Source: Clostridiales bacterium (GTDB lineage Bacteria > Bacillota > Clostridia > Lachnospirales > Lachnospiraceae). Taken from it: a stretch of 64,000 nt of DNA. The notes under the pieces are model-generated. The model was not told the DNA's origin. It ran no database searches and saw only the letters and a list, made by a program, of their open reading frames with translations. Each line of letters opens with the position of its first letter. Within the stretch, counting starts at the first letter, position 1. Of this stretch, positions 8,214 through 16,006 are shown piece by piece. The DNA is taken from assembly GCA_018365455.1 (NCBI GenBank), contig JAGZJZ010000011.1:62001-126000 (forward strand). Direction: 5' to 3'. The translations under genes were made by a program, and so were the position numbers.

Positions 8214-8309
8214 ATCAAATACCTCCTCTCTAAAGGAGAGGGTTCAATTACATTCACTTAGCCTCTCCTTTCCTTAATAGCAAATTTAACAAATGAGTTT
8301 TATACTATA

Positions 8310-8528
8310 TTATGCATTTCCACCATTCATCACTAGCTCTATCACTTCTGAAAAAGGATCGCCAAATGGACTCGCAAAGAGAGGGTTCTTATCCCTTTTG
8401 CTATCGAATACACAAATTATATATTGTTCTTGTTTTATAATCTTTTTATATGCAGCATTACAGGACATGCCTTTTCGATCTTTATTTTCCTTTTTCATAG
8501 GATCCTTTTTCTTTCCCTTTCGTTGCAT
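8310..8528 (-). CDS. Possible small basic protein, 72 residues
   Basis: From ATG 8528 the frame encodes a Lys-rich start (QRKGKKKDPMKKENKD) and a more ordered end with YIICVFDSKRDKNP and GDPFSEVIELVMNGGN. A weak SD (AAAGGAA) is near the start. The frame stays open upstream to 8663, overlapping the DUF3848-like gene, so it could instead be a frameshifted remainder of that gene. I include it with low confidence because the C-terminal part looks protein-like. Confidence 0.35.
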   Translation of the reverse strand: MQRKGKKKDPMKKENKDRKGMSCNAAYKKIIKQEQYIICVFDSKRDKNPLFASPFGDPFSEVIELVMNGGNA

Positions 8529-8565
8529 CAATTCCTTTTGATTATTCTTGGAATCTTCCTTTTCT

Positions 8566-8868
8566 CTATGATCCCATACTTCCAGTTCTGTTTTGTTGCA
8601 GCCACTTATCCAGCGGCGGCGCCCGAAAGACAACCTGGCATTCCTTTGCGTAACCATAAGCATTATCCAGGATATTGTCCATATAAAGCAGCCTGCTCTT
8701 TAGCAGCTCCTCCTGTTCCATCTTTGGAAGCATTTCTTTTAAATACTGGTAAATATATTTTTTTAAACTGATTTCTTCTGCATGGATGAAGATGTTCTCC
8801 CGGCTGGTGATAAGGCAACCCATCTTAAATAATGTATACTCATGTTCTATTTTGTCACTTAACTGCAC
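8566..8868 (-). CDS. DUF3848-like small protein
   Basis: GTG at 8868, 6 nt after AGGAGG, opens a 100-residue frame. The longer in-frame extension up to 9048 only shadows the preceding gene. The product begins DKIEHEYTLFK, then has ENIFIHAEEISLKKYIYQYL and a helix ending NAYGYAKECQ. This layout resembles the DUF3848 proteins common in Clostridia conjugative elements, whose job is unknown. It lies 35 bp after the membrane protein gene at 8903-9643. Confidence 0.65.
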   Translation of the reverse strand: MQLSDKIEHEYTLFKMGCLITSRENIFIHAEEISLKKYIYQYLKEMLPKMEQEELLKSRLLYMDNILDNAYGYAKECQVVFRAPPLDKWLQQNRTGSMGS

Positions 8869-8902
8869 ACTCTGCACCTCCTTGCCTTTCAGAGAAGACC
8901 TT

Positions 8903-9643
8903 TTAATCCACCGTTGTCTTATATGTTTCTGCCTCTTTGGCTGCCTGCTCTTCGGATTCTTTCTTCTTTTTCTCTGCCTTTTCACTTTCTTTTTTCTCTT
9001 TCGCTGCTTTCTTTTCTGACTCTGCAATCCGCTCCGATTCCGCGACACGTTCTGACTCCAGGCGCTTTGTTACAGCCTCCTGTTCCTTCTGTTCCGATTC
9101 GATCACCCGTTCCTGCTCTTTTTTAGCCAGCTCCTCTAGTTCTTCTTTGGTCCTGGAGGACGCTTCGATGGATAGTTGTGCGGTGCTGAAATTATAATGT
9201 CCTTCATATACCTGGTCGGTACTGTCAATCAGGTAAAAAGTGACATTCATTTTTTCTACGGAAACCTCCTGATAAGTCATACACTTTACAACACACAGTT
9301 TTTCATTTCCACTTTCTTCCGGCATCAGCGACAGCACCCGGTTCTGGACTTCTTCCACCTGGTCTGCAGATAAGAATCCGGCCAGACTGTCAACCTGAAA
9401 AATAACTGCCTTTTGCTTTTTGGTCTCCGTTTGGGTCTGCTCTTCGGTTTCCAAGTCTGTTTCCGGCTGTTTTCCGGTCTCGGCAACTTTCATACTTTCT
9501 GTTTCGTTCTGCACCCCGGCTATTTCCGGCTGTTTTTTCTCATCCCTGCCTTTACTTTTATTGGCTAGGAAGATGCCAAGCACGATGCTGATAATCAGTA
9601 GAAGCACGCACGCGCCGCATAAGATGATTTTCTTTTTTTCCAT
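8903..9643 (-). CDS. Single-pass membrane protein of the transfer region with Lys/Glu tail
   Basis: A 246-residue protein with SD AAGGAG before ATG 9643. A membrane helix at residues 6-27 is followed by a Glu/Thr/Gln-rich linker, a small globular part (about 80-165) with VDSLAGFLSADQVEEVQ and FYLIDSTDQVYEGHYNFS, and a long charged coiled-coil tail built of ESER, ESEK and KEKK runs. The topology, one N-terminal helix with an outer domain, recalls VirB8/TcpC-like channel proteins, but sequence likeness is not visible. It follows the NlpC/P60 gene, so a role at the cell surface during transfer is plausible. Confidence 0.78.
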   Translation of the reverse strand: MEKKKIILCGACVLLLIISIVLGIFLANKSKGRDEKKQPEIAGVQNETESMKVAETGKQPETDLETEEQTQTETKKQKAVIFQVDSLAGFLSADQVEEVQNRVLSLMPEESGNEKLCVVKCMTYQEVSVEKMNVTFYLIDSTDQVYEGHYNFSTAQLSIEASSRTKEELEELAKKEQERVIESEQKEQEAVTKRLESERVAESERIAESEKKAAKEKKESEKAEKKKKESEEQAAKEAETYKTTVD

Positions 9644-9718
9644 TTTGATTACTCCTTCTTCTCTGTTTTTCTTTTATTTTTCAGCTTTTTTAATACTCTG
9701 TTGTATCTTTCTGTTTCT

Positions 9719-11680
9719 CTATTGAAAACCGGTATACCGGTAAAAGATTACAAATGCCGAATAATAGCTGATCCGGGGTCCATCTGTAACTGTGCTGCAC
9801 CCCGGTGAGGCATGGCTGGTACAATGCAGCCACATACTGGTGCCGTTTGCATCTTTTCCAACATAGATGCCCACATGGTTATTCCCGCCAGCAGCAATCG
9901 TATTCATAAGTCCCACATCCCCCGGCTTTAATTCCGATGCTGATATGGGAGTGAAATTGGTAGAGCTTACAAAGGTTCCAGTTGTACTCCAGTACGGAAC
10001 ATCCGTGAAACCCGATTTCTGGAATGCCCATGCAACAAAGGAAGAACAGTCTAACGTCCTCGGATTGTCTACGCCGGCTCTGGTATCTTCCCCATACATG
10101 TCATAGGTTACTTTCCCGATCAGGCTTGCCCCTTTGGCTATCACTGCACCCCGGCGTTCATCCATATCAGAAGGCCAGGTTTCCATTAACATATTAAGCT
10201 GTCCCACCGCCTCCTCATTTGTAATTCCATCCGGCACAAATCCTCCGGACACCACATAATATCGCAGTACATGAGGAACATATTCCGGATCCCCGTATTG
10301 GGACCAGCCGTATTTTGCAGCCCAGATATTCGAAAACAGCTTTGCATTCTCCAGAGAATATCCTCCATAGTTTTTCTTTGCCCACTCTGCATAGCCATTT
10401 CCAAAATTGTACGATTGCAATGCCAGTTTTACTCCATCCATGTCTGCCAGCTCCGTACATCCGGCACTCTCCAGGCAGGATTTAAAATTCTGGATTCCCA
10501 CATCAATAGAATACTCTGGATCCGAGATGGAGTTTGGACTGTGGGGATACTTGGTGTTAAACGGACACTCTGAGCACTGCATTACATCCGGCACTCTACC
10601 CCCGGATTCCTGCATCATAATACACATAATAATCTCTACAAAGTCCTCTATTTCATGCTTTTTTGCATACTGCACTACCAACGGCCGGTATCGTTCGCAT
10701 TCCGGCGATACATTGGCACGCCCCACGCCTCCCGAACCACTCATCAGAAGGGCCGCCACCAAAATCAGAATCAGCAGTAAAGGAAGAAGAAAGATACCTA
10801 GAGTACTTCCAAGTGCTGCCAGGACTGACTGGAATGCTGCTTTTAAAACCTTCATTCCCGCCTCTGCTATTTTTTTATCCAGACTTCTCTTTACCTTTTC
10901 AAATGTCTGGTCTGCCTTTTCGGATATATCCTGGTTATTTGTAATCCGAAAGTCCTGCAATCGCTGCACCATGCTGCCGTTTCTCTGAAGCAGACGGGCT
11001 AACTTGTTTTTTCTTTTCCGGATACCGGCTGCACTTACGGACCTTTTAAATCGCTGTTTTTCCCTATCCCTGATTCTTCCAGTTCCGCTTTCCCAGTCTT
11101 TCCCGGTATCCCAGTCTGCTCTCTGGGTGTCCCTGTTCCCTTTTCCAGTTGCTGCATGTTGCCAAGGCTTACCTGCACCGGCGGCTGTAAGTCCGTCTGG
11201 CTGCATATCCTGCCATTCCCGGCCATCTGCATGAACGCTGTTTTCTTCTATTTGAGCATCGAACTCCCCGTCAGCTGTCTGCCACTTTCTCCTAAGGCTT
11301 TCCCTATTCCCTCTTTTCAGGCCTTCCCATAAAAAAGCAGCTGCAGCCTCCTCCGGCGTTCCTGACCCTCCTGGCCTCAGTCTGTCCGGTCCATCATGCA
11401 CCAGATCTGCCATCTGGTCTGCTTTATTTCCACCTGGATTTCTTCCCAATTTTCCTTCCCCGTCCCTTTGCGGACTGTCTCCCAGCTTCTCCAAAAGTTT
11501 CTGTTTCTTCCACTGGGGCAGCTTCCCCCACCGGATCTGGTCTTCTTCCGATAATGCTTCCACCGCCGGATCTTCTTTTGCTTTCCCGATCAGCATTTCT
11601 TTTGCATTTAACATCTTCTTTCTGCCGATCTTCCGGTTAATTTCTGTTACCTGGGTATCTTTTTTCTGCAGGATCTTCAT
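9719..11680 (-). CDS. Two-domain peptidoglycan hydrolase (lytic transglycosylase-like plus NlpC/P60)
   Basis: A 653-residue protein with SD AGGAGG before ATG 11680. About 290 charged residues lie in front of a membrane helix (293-313), so that part is probably cytoplasmic. After it comes a lysozyme-like domain with the acid at E358 in MQESGG and the DVGIQNFK repeat of CwlT-type enzymes, then an NlpC/P60 domain with C545 in LDCSSF and H602 in NNHVGIYVG. Such proteins open the wall for the mating channel (CwlT of ICEBs1, Orf14 of Tn916). The long N-terminal part is bigger than in those relatives. It directly follows virB4, whose stop lies in this gene's SD. Confidence 0.93.
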   Translation of the reverse strand: MKILQKKDTQVTEINRKIGRKKMLNAKEMLIGKAKEDPAVEALSEEDQIRWGKLPQWKKQKLLEKLGDSPQRDGEGKLGRNPGGNKADQMADLVHDGPDRLRPGGSGTPEEAAAAFLWEGLKRGNRESLRRKWQTADGEFDAQIEENSVHADGREWQDMQPDGLTAAGAGKPWQHAATGKGNRDTQRADWDTGKDWESGTGRIRDREKQRFKRSVSAAGIRKRKNKLARLLQRNGSMVQRLQDFRITNNQDISEKADQTFEKVKRSLDKKIAEAGMKVLKAAFQSVLAALGSTLGIFLLPLLLILILVAALLMSGSGGVGRANVSPECERYRPLVVQYAKKHEIEDFVEIIMCIMMQESGGRVPDVMQCSECPFNTKYPHSPNSISDPEYSIDVGIQNFKSCLESAGCTELADMDGVKLALQSYNFGNGYAEWAKKNYGGYSLENAKLFSNIWAAKYGWSQYGDPEYVPHVLRYYVVSGGFVPDGITNEEAVGQLNMLMETWPSDMDERRGAVIAKGASLIGKVTYDMYGEDTRAGVDNPRTLDCSSFVAWAFQKSGFTDVPYWSTTGTFVSSTNFTPISASELKPGDVGLMNTIAAGGNNHVGIYVGKDANGTSMWLHCTSHASPGCSTVTDGPRISYYSAFVIFYRYTGFQ

Positions 11681-11683
11681 ACC

Positions 11684-14083
11684 CTATGCCTCCTGGCTTT
11701 CTCTGGCTTTTTCATGGAAGTTCGTGTTGTATTCTTTGTACAGGAGGTTCTGTTTGCTAATCCGGGAATCACATAAAAGAATCTGCCCGCCATAGGAGAT
11801 CAGGCACTGGCCTATTTCCGGATTTCCCAACTCTTTGAATTCTTTGCTGGACAGTTCCATGATGGTGCTCAGGGCATTCCGGTCCGCGCCCCCCTGATCC
11901 AGGATCAGTTTAAAATCACAGTTGGAGACGATCGTCTCTATTTTCGGATTTGCAAAAGCCGCCTTCACGTTCTGCAGGCAGAGGGTATTGATTCCCCCAA
12001 ATTTACGGAAGGTAATAAATGCCTTTTCCAGTTCTTCTGCTGACGCCCTGTTATTGCATACATACTGCCCTTCATCCACAATAAAGCGGGTTGCCTTTTG
12101 TTTCACCATGTTGTATTCCATTCGCATGGACAACAGGTGCATCACCGTCAACATGCAGGTTTCCCACAGGGAAGTCGGCACATTTTTCATGCCAAAGGCC
12201 ACAAACCGGGCCGTACTGTTTAGATTGCTCTGTTTCGCGAACATGTCAAAGGTGCCGTCCACGTAGGCTTCCAAAGGCAGGTACAGCTCCCTCCCTTCCG
12301 GCTCAGGCTGCGCTTTTAATAATTCCACAAAATCTGCCAGTACAGGAGACATCGGTTTTTTCGAAAGAAACACGCTTTCATACATCTTTTTCATGCACCT
12401 TACAATTAAGGTCTTATGGATGCCGTTTGAGGTCTTCCCATGCATGCAGGAATAAATAAAGGCTTCCACAAAATCGGATTTCATCCCGATAAACTGTGCC
12501 TGCTTTTTGTAATCATCCGAATACAGAATATCCTCCGGAACCTCAAACGGATTTAAATAAATGCCGGAGCCGGAAGTTAAATCAAAGTACTGTCCGCCAT
12601 ACAGTTTTACGATACCTTCGAGCTCATTTTGGGGATCTATCGCGAAAATATCATCCGTAGTGCATAAAAGGGTCCACCCAATTTCGGTGAGTTTCAGTAC
12701 CATGGATTTTCCCGATCCGGTATGCCCAAAGATGACGCCATTGCTGTTTTTCAGCATTTTTCGGTCCAGCAGGATGATATTTTTGGTCAGCTTATTCACA
12801 CCATAAAAGCAACCCCCGGCCTGGATAATGTCCCTTGCATGATACGGATGAAAAGCCACCAGGGAAGAGGTTAAAAGGGAGCGCATATGGTCCACCCGTC
12901 TTGCCCCGATGGGCAGCACCGTGTTAAACGCCTGGATCTGCTGGTTATAATCCGGTACAAACCGTACCGACATCCCGGACCCCAGCATCTGGATGGTCTC
13001 CACATTTTCTTTCAGCTCCTCTGGGGTCTTTCCTCTTACGGCCACTAACAGCTGCATAAAGAAGCCGTTTTCATCATTTTCGTCCACTTGTTCCATGTAA
13101 TCTTCAATATCTGTTCTGGCCTTCCTCTTTTTATAAGAGGGCGGGGCGTTGTAATTCTTGTTCTTTGCATTGATCTCCATCTCTTTATTAATGGAAACCT
13201 CATTATTGCAGTTCGCCGCATCCAGAAAGCCTTTTAGCAGTTCCCTTGGGACACAGGCACAATCAATAGTCACGGTACTTGGAAAGGACACGCCGGTCAG
13301 CTGGGACATCAGCTTGCTTTCATTGATACTGTTTGGCAGTGCCGGTACAAACAGCACCTGCATATACTCATCGCCAAACTCAAGCCTCCCCTCCTTGTTG
13401 TTACAGGTATAAGGAACAATCTCATTCCTCCAGTCCCGCCTGTTTTTCTGGATTTCTTCATAGGTAAAGTCTGCCAACCCGTCCCCGTGGCAAAAATGAT
13501 AGAGCATCTGCAGCCTTTCCTCTGCATTCATTGCTTGGATCCGGCTACCCAGCTCCGCAAACACTGCTTCTATGGACGCCTCCAGTACTCGGAAGTAGGT
13601 TCTGGCGTGCTGATAACTCTTACGTCTGCAGGTTACGGTAAAATAATGCTTTTTATCCAGACCTGGAGTCCCTTTTGCCAGAGCATCCTTTATCAGTGCA
13701 TTATTGGCTTCGGCTAGAAGCGGGTAATTGGACTGGCTACTGTCATGGAGCACCTGCCCTGTGAACGCCTCCAGGTTCCGGGGTTCGTTTACAATGGAAA
13801 TTTTAAAATCCACGTTCATGGTATTAAACAGCTTGCAGACCCCAAGGAGTATATTGCTTTTTTCCTCAGCATCCTTATTTACATAGTTAATGTCCTGGAA
13901 CTGATAAACTTTGTCAAACATCCGCAGCCGGTTTCCCAGTCTGTTGTTTTTCTCGATTTCGAAAATCCCGTCTTCCCATATATAGGCAATGTCCAGGATA
14001 TCCTGGACACAGTCTGGCGTTTTCACATAGGCTTCTGTCATCTTCCGGCAGGCTGCAAATTTCTTTCTCCGGTTTAGTATCAT
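11684..14083 (-). CDS. VirB4-family conjugation ATPase
   Basis: A 799-residue protein. The Walker A motif GHTGSGKS is at 453-460 and the Walker B-like RFIVDEGQYV is in the last 150 residues. DIFAIDPQNE, shortly after Walker A, is typical of the VirB4/TraE group. The N-terminal half is the usual membrane-facing domain. It powers channel assembly and transfer at the inner face of the membrane. The start overlaps the PrgI stop by 4 bp (ATGA), with AAAGGAG upstream, so the two are coupled. Length is normal for the family. Confidence 0.95.
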   Translation of the reverse strand: MILNRRKKFAACRKMTEAYVKTPDCVQDILDIAYIWEDGIFEIEKNNRLGNRLRMFDKVYQFQDINYVNKDAEEKSNILLGVCKLFNTMNVDFKISIVNEPRNLEAFTGQVLHDSSQSNYPLLAEANNALIKDALAKGTPGLDKKHYFTVTCRRKSYQHARTYFRVLEASIEAVFAELGSRIQAMNAEERLQMLYHFCHGDGLADFTYEEIQKNRRDWRNEIVPYTCNNKEGRLEFGDEYMQVLFVPALPNSINESKLMSQLTGVSFPSTVTIDCACVPRELLKGFLDAANCNNEVSINKEMEINAKNKNYNAPPSYKKRKARTDIEDYMEQVDENDENGFFMQLLVAVRGKTPEELKENVETIQMLGSGMSVRFVPDYNQQIQAFNTVLPIGARRVDHMRSLLTSSLVAFHPYHARDIIQAGGCFYGVNKLTKNIILLDRKMLKNSNGVIFGHTGSGKSMVLKLTEIGWTLLCTTDDIFAIDPQNELEGIVKLYGGQYFDLTSGSGIYLNPFEVPEDILYSDDYKKQAQFIGMKSDFVEAFIYSCMHGKTSNGIHKTLIVRCMKKMYESVFLSKKPMSPVLADFVELLKAQPEPEGRELYLPLEAYVDGTFDMFAKQSNLNSTARFVAFGMKNVPTSLWETCMLTVMHLLSMRMEYNMVKQKATRFIVDEGQYVCNNRASAEELEKAFITFRKFGGINTLCLQNVKAAFANPKIETIVSNCDFKLILDQGGADRNALSTIMELSSKEFKELGNPEIGQCLISYGGQILLCDSRISKQNLLYKEYNTNFHEKARESQEA

Positions 14084-14541
14084 TTGTTTTTCGCTCCTTT
14101 CTGCAATCGGCGCTGCTCTTTACGCTGCTCATTATGCAGCTTTTTTATATATTTTTTATGGTTTTTGATCATCTTCCTGCGCTCTGCTTTTGATTTTATA
14201 TGGAAGGATAGCTCTTCCTTTGGTTCTACAAAGCGATACTCTCTTGCTTTATATACCAGCCTGTGTGTTTTCTCCCGGTATCTAACGGCCTTATAATTAT
14301 TCATCAGGGAAAGCCCGTTTCTGCTTTTCCAAAAGCCGGCTGCCACCACCGGAGCCATACAGAAGACCGACATATAGATCCCGATCTGGTAGTGTACTTT
14401 CCATACAAAGATCAGCAGCAAACCGCTTATAACGGCCACAGCCAAACCCAGCGCGCCATATTTGATCTCTGATCTGGAGAATCCCTTCCAAGCATTCTCT
14501 TTATATTCGGTTTCAAAGTCTTTATTGATTGGTATGTTCAT
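14080..14541 (-). CDS. PrgI-family membrane protein
   Basis: A 153-residue protein starting with INKDFETEYKENAWKGFS, the family's typical start. Two membrane helices follow (about 28-46 and 52-69), then a basic tail after residue 100. PrgI proteins sit just before VirB4 in Gram-positive conjugation systems, as here, and are thought to be a VirB3-like part of the inner-membrane complex. SD AGGAGG is well placed. Confidence 0.88.
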   Translation of the reverse strand: MNIPINKDFETEYKENAWKGFSRSEIKYGALGLAVAVISGLLLIFVWKVHYQIGIYMSVFCMAPVVAAGFWKSRNGLSLMNNYKAVRYREKTHRLVYKAREYRFVEPKEELSFHIKSKAERRKMIKNHKKYIKKLHNEQRKEQRRLQKGAKNK

Positions 14542-14551
14542 GAATTCCCTC

Positions 14552-15391
14552 CTAAAATCCCAGTGCCCGGCGGGTTAAGTTGTCCACGGTTTTTACACTG
14601 CCCACGGTCAGCAAGATCACCAACATGCTCTGGATCATATTCCATAAGGACTCTGTGGCCTCCCAGCCGGGCGGGGCTGCGATAAAGAAACCATTTGCAT
14701 TAATGAGCGCCGCGCATAGCCGCAACATCAATGTCATGCCAACAAACTCAAGCAGGCAGCACAGAAAGGTTTTCAACCAGTTTTCTGCTGATCTGGCTGC
14801 CCCTTCCGGACCGCCAACCGTTGCTAATGCCAGGGGGCTTATGACCATGTAATAATACATCTTAAAGAATACGGAATAGACATGCAGGATCAGCATCAAA
14901 CCGCCTGCCAGGCATACCCCCATAAATACCATCCCGAAAAGAAGACCGATCACCAGGCTGTCATTATCCCAGTCATCCACCGGTACCGGGGTGAGTATTA
15001 GGGACGCCATCCCGTCCGGCGCCACCACACCCAGCATGGCCTGCATCAGTTCAACCAAACCGTTTAAGATGGTATCCACGTTTACCAGCAGGAAATTTCC
15101 AAGAATCAGTTTGATAAATAACTCCACCTGCAGCTCAAAGGGCCTGTCTTCCCGCAGATTGGCTGTCTTTTTACAAAAGTTGACCAGGAACAGCAGCGTA
15201 AACAGGGAGGCTCCAATTAATTTCATGCTGATGAGCAGCGCTGTGCTGATCTTCCACAGCGCGCCTCCTGCTAATTGCGAAGGTGCCTGCCCAAACAATT
15301 CCACTGCCGCCCCGGTAAGGTCATTCCACAGGTCATAACCAACTTTTACACATGCTTTCCCGCTGAATATTTCCGCTAATTTTTCTAACAT
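14552..15391 (-). CDS. VirB6/TrbL-like polytopic channel protein
   Basis: A 279-residue protein with about six hydrophobic segments (near 50-70, 92-118, 150-185, 190-205, 215-235 and 255-270). Its motif GPEGAARSAENWLKTFLCCLLEF is the conserved block of CD0411/TrbL-like proteins of Clostridia conjugative elements. It would form the membrane channel with VirB4 and PrgI. SD GGAGGG lies 5-6 nt before ATG 15391. It sits between the pilin-like gene and prgI, the usual order. Confidence 0.88.
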   Translation of the reverse strand: MLEKLAEIFSGKACVKVGYDLWNDLTGAAVELFGQAPSQLAGGALWKISTALLISMKLIGASLFTLLFLVNFCKKTANLREDRPFELQVELFIKLILGNFLLVNVDTILNGLVELMQAMLGVVAPDGMASLILTPVPVDDWDNDSLVIGLLFGMVFMGVCLAGGLMLILHVYSVFFKMYYYMVISPLALATVGGPEGAARSAENWLKTFLCCLLEFVGMTLMLRLCAALINANGFFIAAPPGWEATESLWNMIQSMLVILLTVGSVKTVDNLTRRALGF

Positions 15392-15412
15392 ATGAGCCCT
15401 CCAATCCGGTGG

Positions 15413-15787
15413 TTACTTAAACAGCAGCAACAGCTGCGGAGCAATCACCATAACCAGCCCGCCGCTGATCCGTTTCATGGCCTGGGACTGGGCACCGCCC
15501 TCCTGGGTCTGCATGGCGTTTCCAAACTCAAACAGCCCCCACAGGGTAATGATGGTTCCAATACTGGATACCACCGTTGCAACGATTTCCTGTAAAATGT
15601 TAAATTTTGCAGTCACGGCTCCAGCACCGGATGCCATAACCGGCAGTGAAGTAAACATTGACAGCAACAGGCATACTGCAGCGATCTGTATCTTCAGTTT
15701 CCAGGAATCTCTTTTTTTTGGCATGATACCTTTTCGGATAATACTCCAGCCTTTTCTCCACTTCCAATCACTTCTCTTCCTAATCAT
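15413..15787 (-). CDS. Maff2/VirB2-like small membrane (pilin-like) protein
   Basis: I choose ATG 15787 (SD GGGGAGA), giving 124 residues, over an upstream in-frame start inside the next small gene. After a basic start there is a signal-like helix (about 30-50) and a mature part with NILQEIVATVVSS, a WGLFEFGNAMQ turn, and GGAQSQAMKRISGG before a second helix. This two-helix pattern with a Q-E-G-G-A-x-S-Q-x turn matches Maff2 proteins, the VirB2-like component of Tn1549-type systems. Confidence 0.8.
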   Translation of the reverse strand: MIRKRSDWKWRKGWSIIRKGIMPKKRDSWKLKIQIAAVCLLLSMFTSLPVMASGAGAVTAKFNILQEIVATVVSSIGTIITLWGLFEFGNAMQTQEGGAQSQAMKRISGGLVMVIAPQLLLLFK

Positions 15788-15872
15788 GGTCTCTCCCCTT
15801 CCGTTTCCCCCAAAGGTAGGCAATGGTGCCACCCACCAGCAGAACCAGGGCAAAAATAATCAATTTTTCCAT
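15780..15872 (-). CDS. 30-residue single-helix membrane microprotein
   Basis: ATG 15872 is 7 nt after GGAGG. The product is one hydrophobic helix (IIFALVLLVGGTIAYLW) followed by a basic GKRKGRDHD end, so the C-terminus likely stays inside. It overlaps the Maff2-like gene by 8 bp. The clean SD, strong topology and overlap support a real gene. It may be a small part of the transfer channel; function is unknown. Confidence 0.6.
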   Translation of the reverse strand: MEKLIIFALVLLVGGTIAYLWGKRKGRDHD

Positions 15873-15937
15873 GTGTTTTCCTCCATTCTTTGCATGATGA
15901 GGGCAGTTTTTCCATCCGCCCCCGTGTTTTCTGGCAT

Positions 15938-15967
15938 AAAAAGAACCGGTGCTGTTTTGGCCCGGTT
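15938..15967 (-). terminator. Terminator after the surface adhesin gene
   Basis: On the minus strand AACCGG and CCGGTT form a 6-bp stem around a 12-nt loop and are followed by CTTTTT. It lies 40 bp past the adhesin stop and 65 bp before the microprotein start. It may separate the abundant surface protein from the transfer genes. Confidence 0.55.
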
Positions 15968-16006
15968 TGTACGAACTTCTTTATTCTATTTTTCGTTTTG
16001 TTCCCG

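Noticed and set aside
8869..9048. N-terminal extension of the DUF3848-like gene
   Set aside because: This part is Lys/Arg-rich because it reads the coding sequence of the membrane protein gene out of frame; the GTG at 8868 has a perfect SD.
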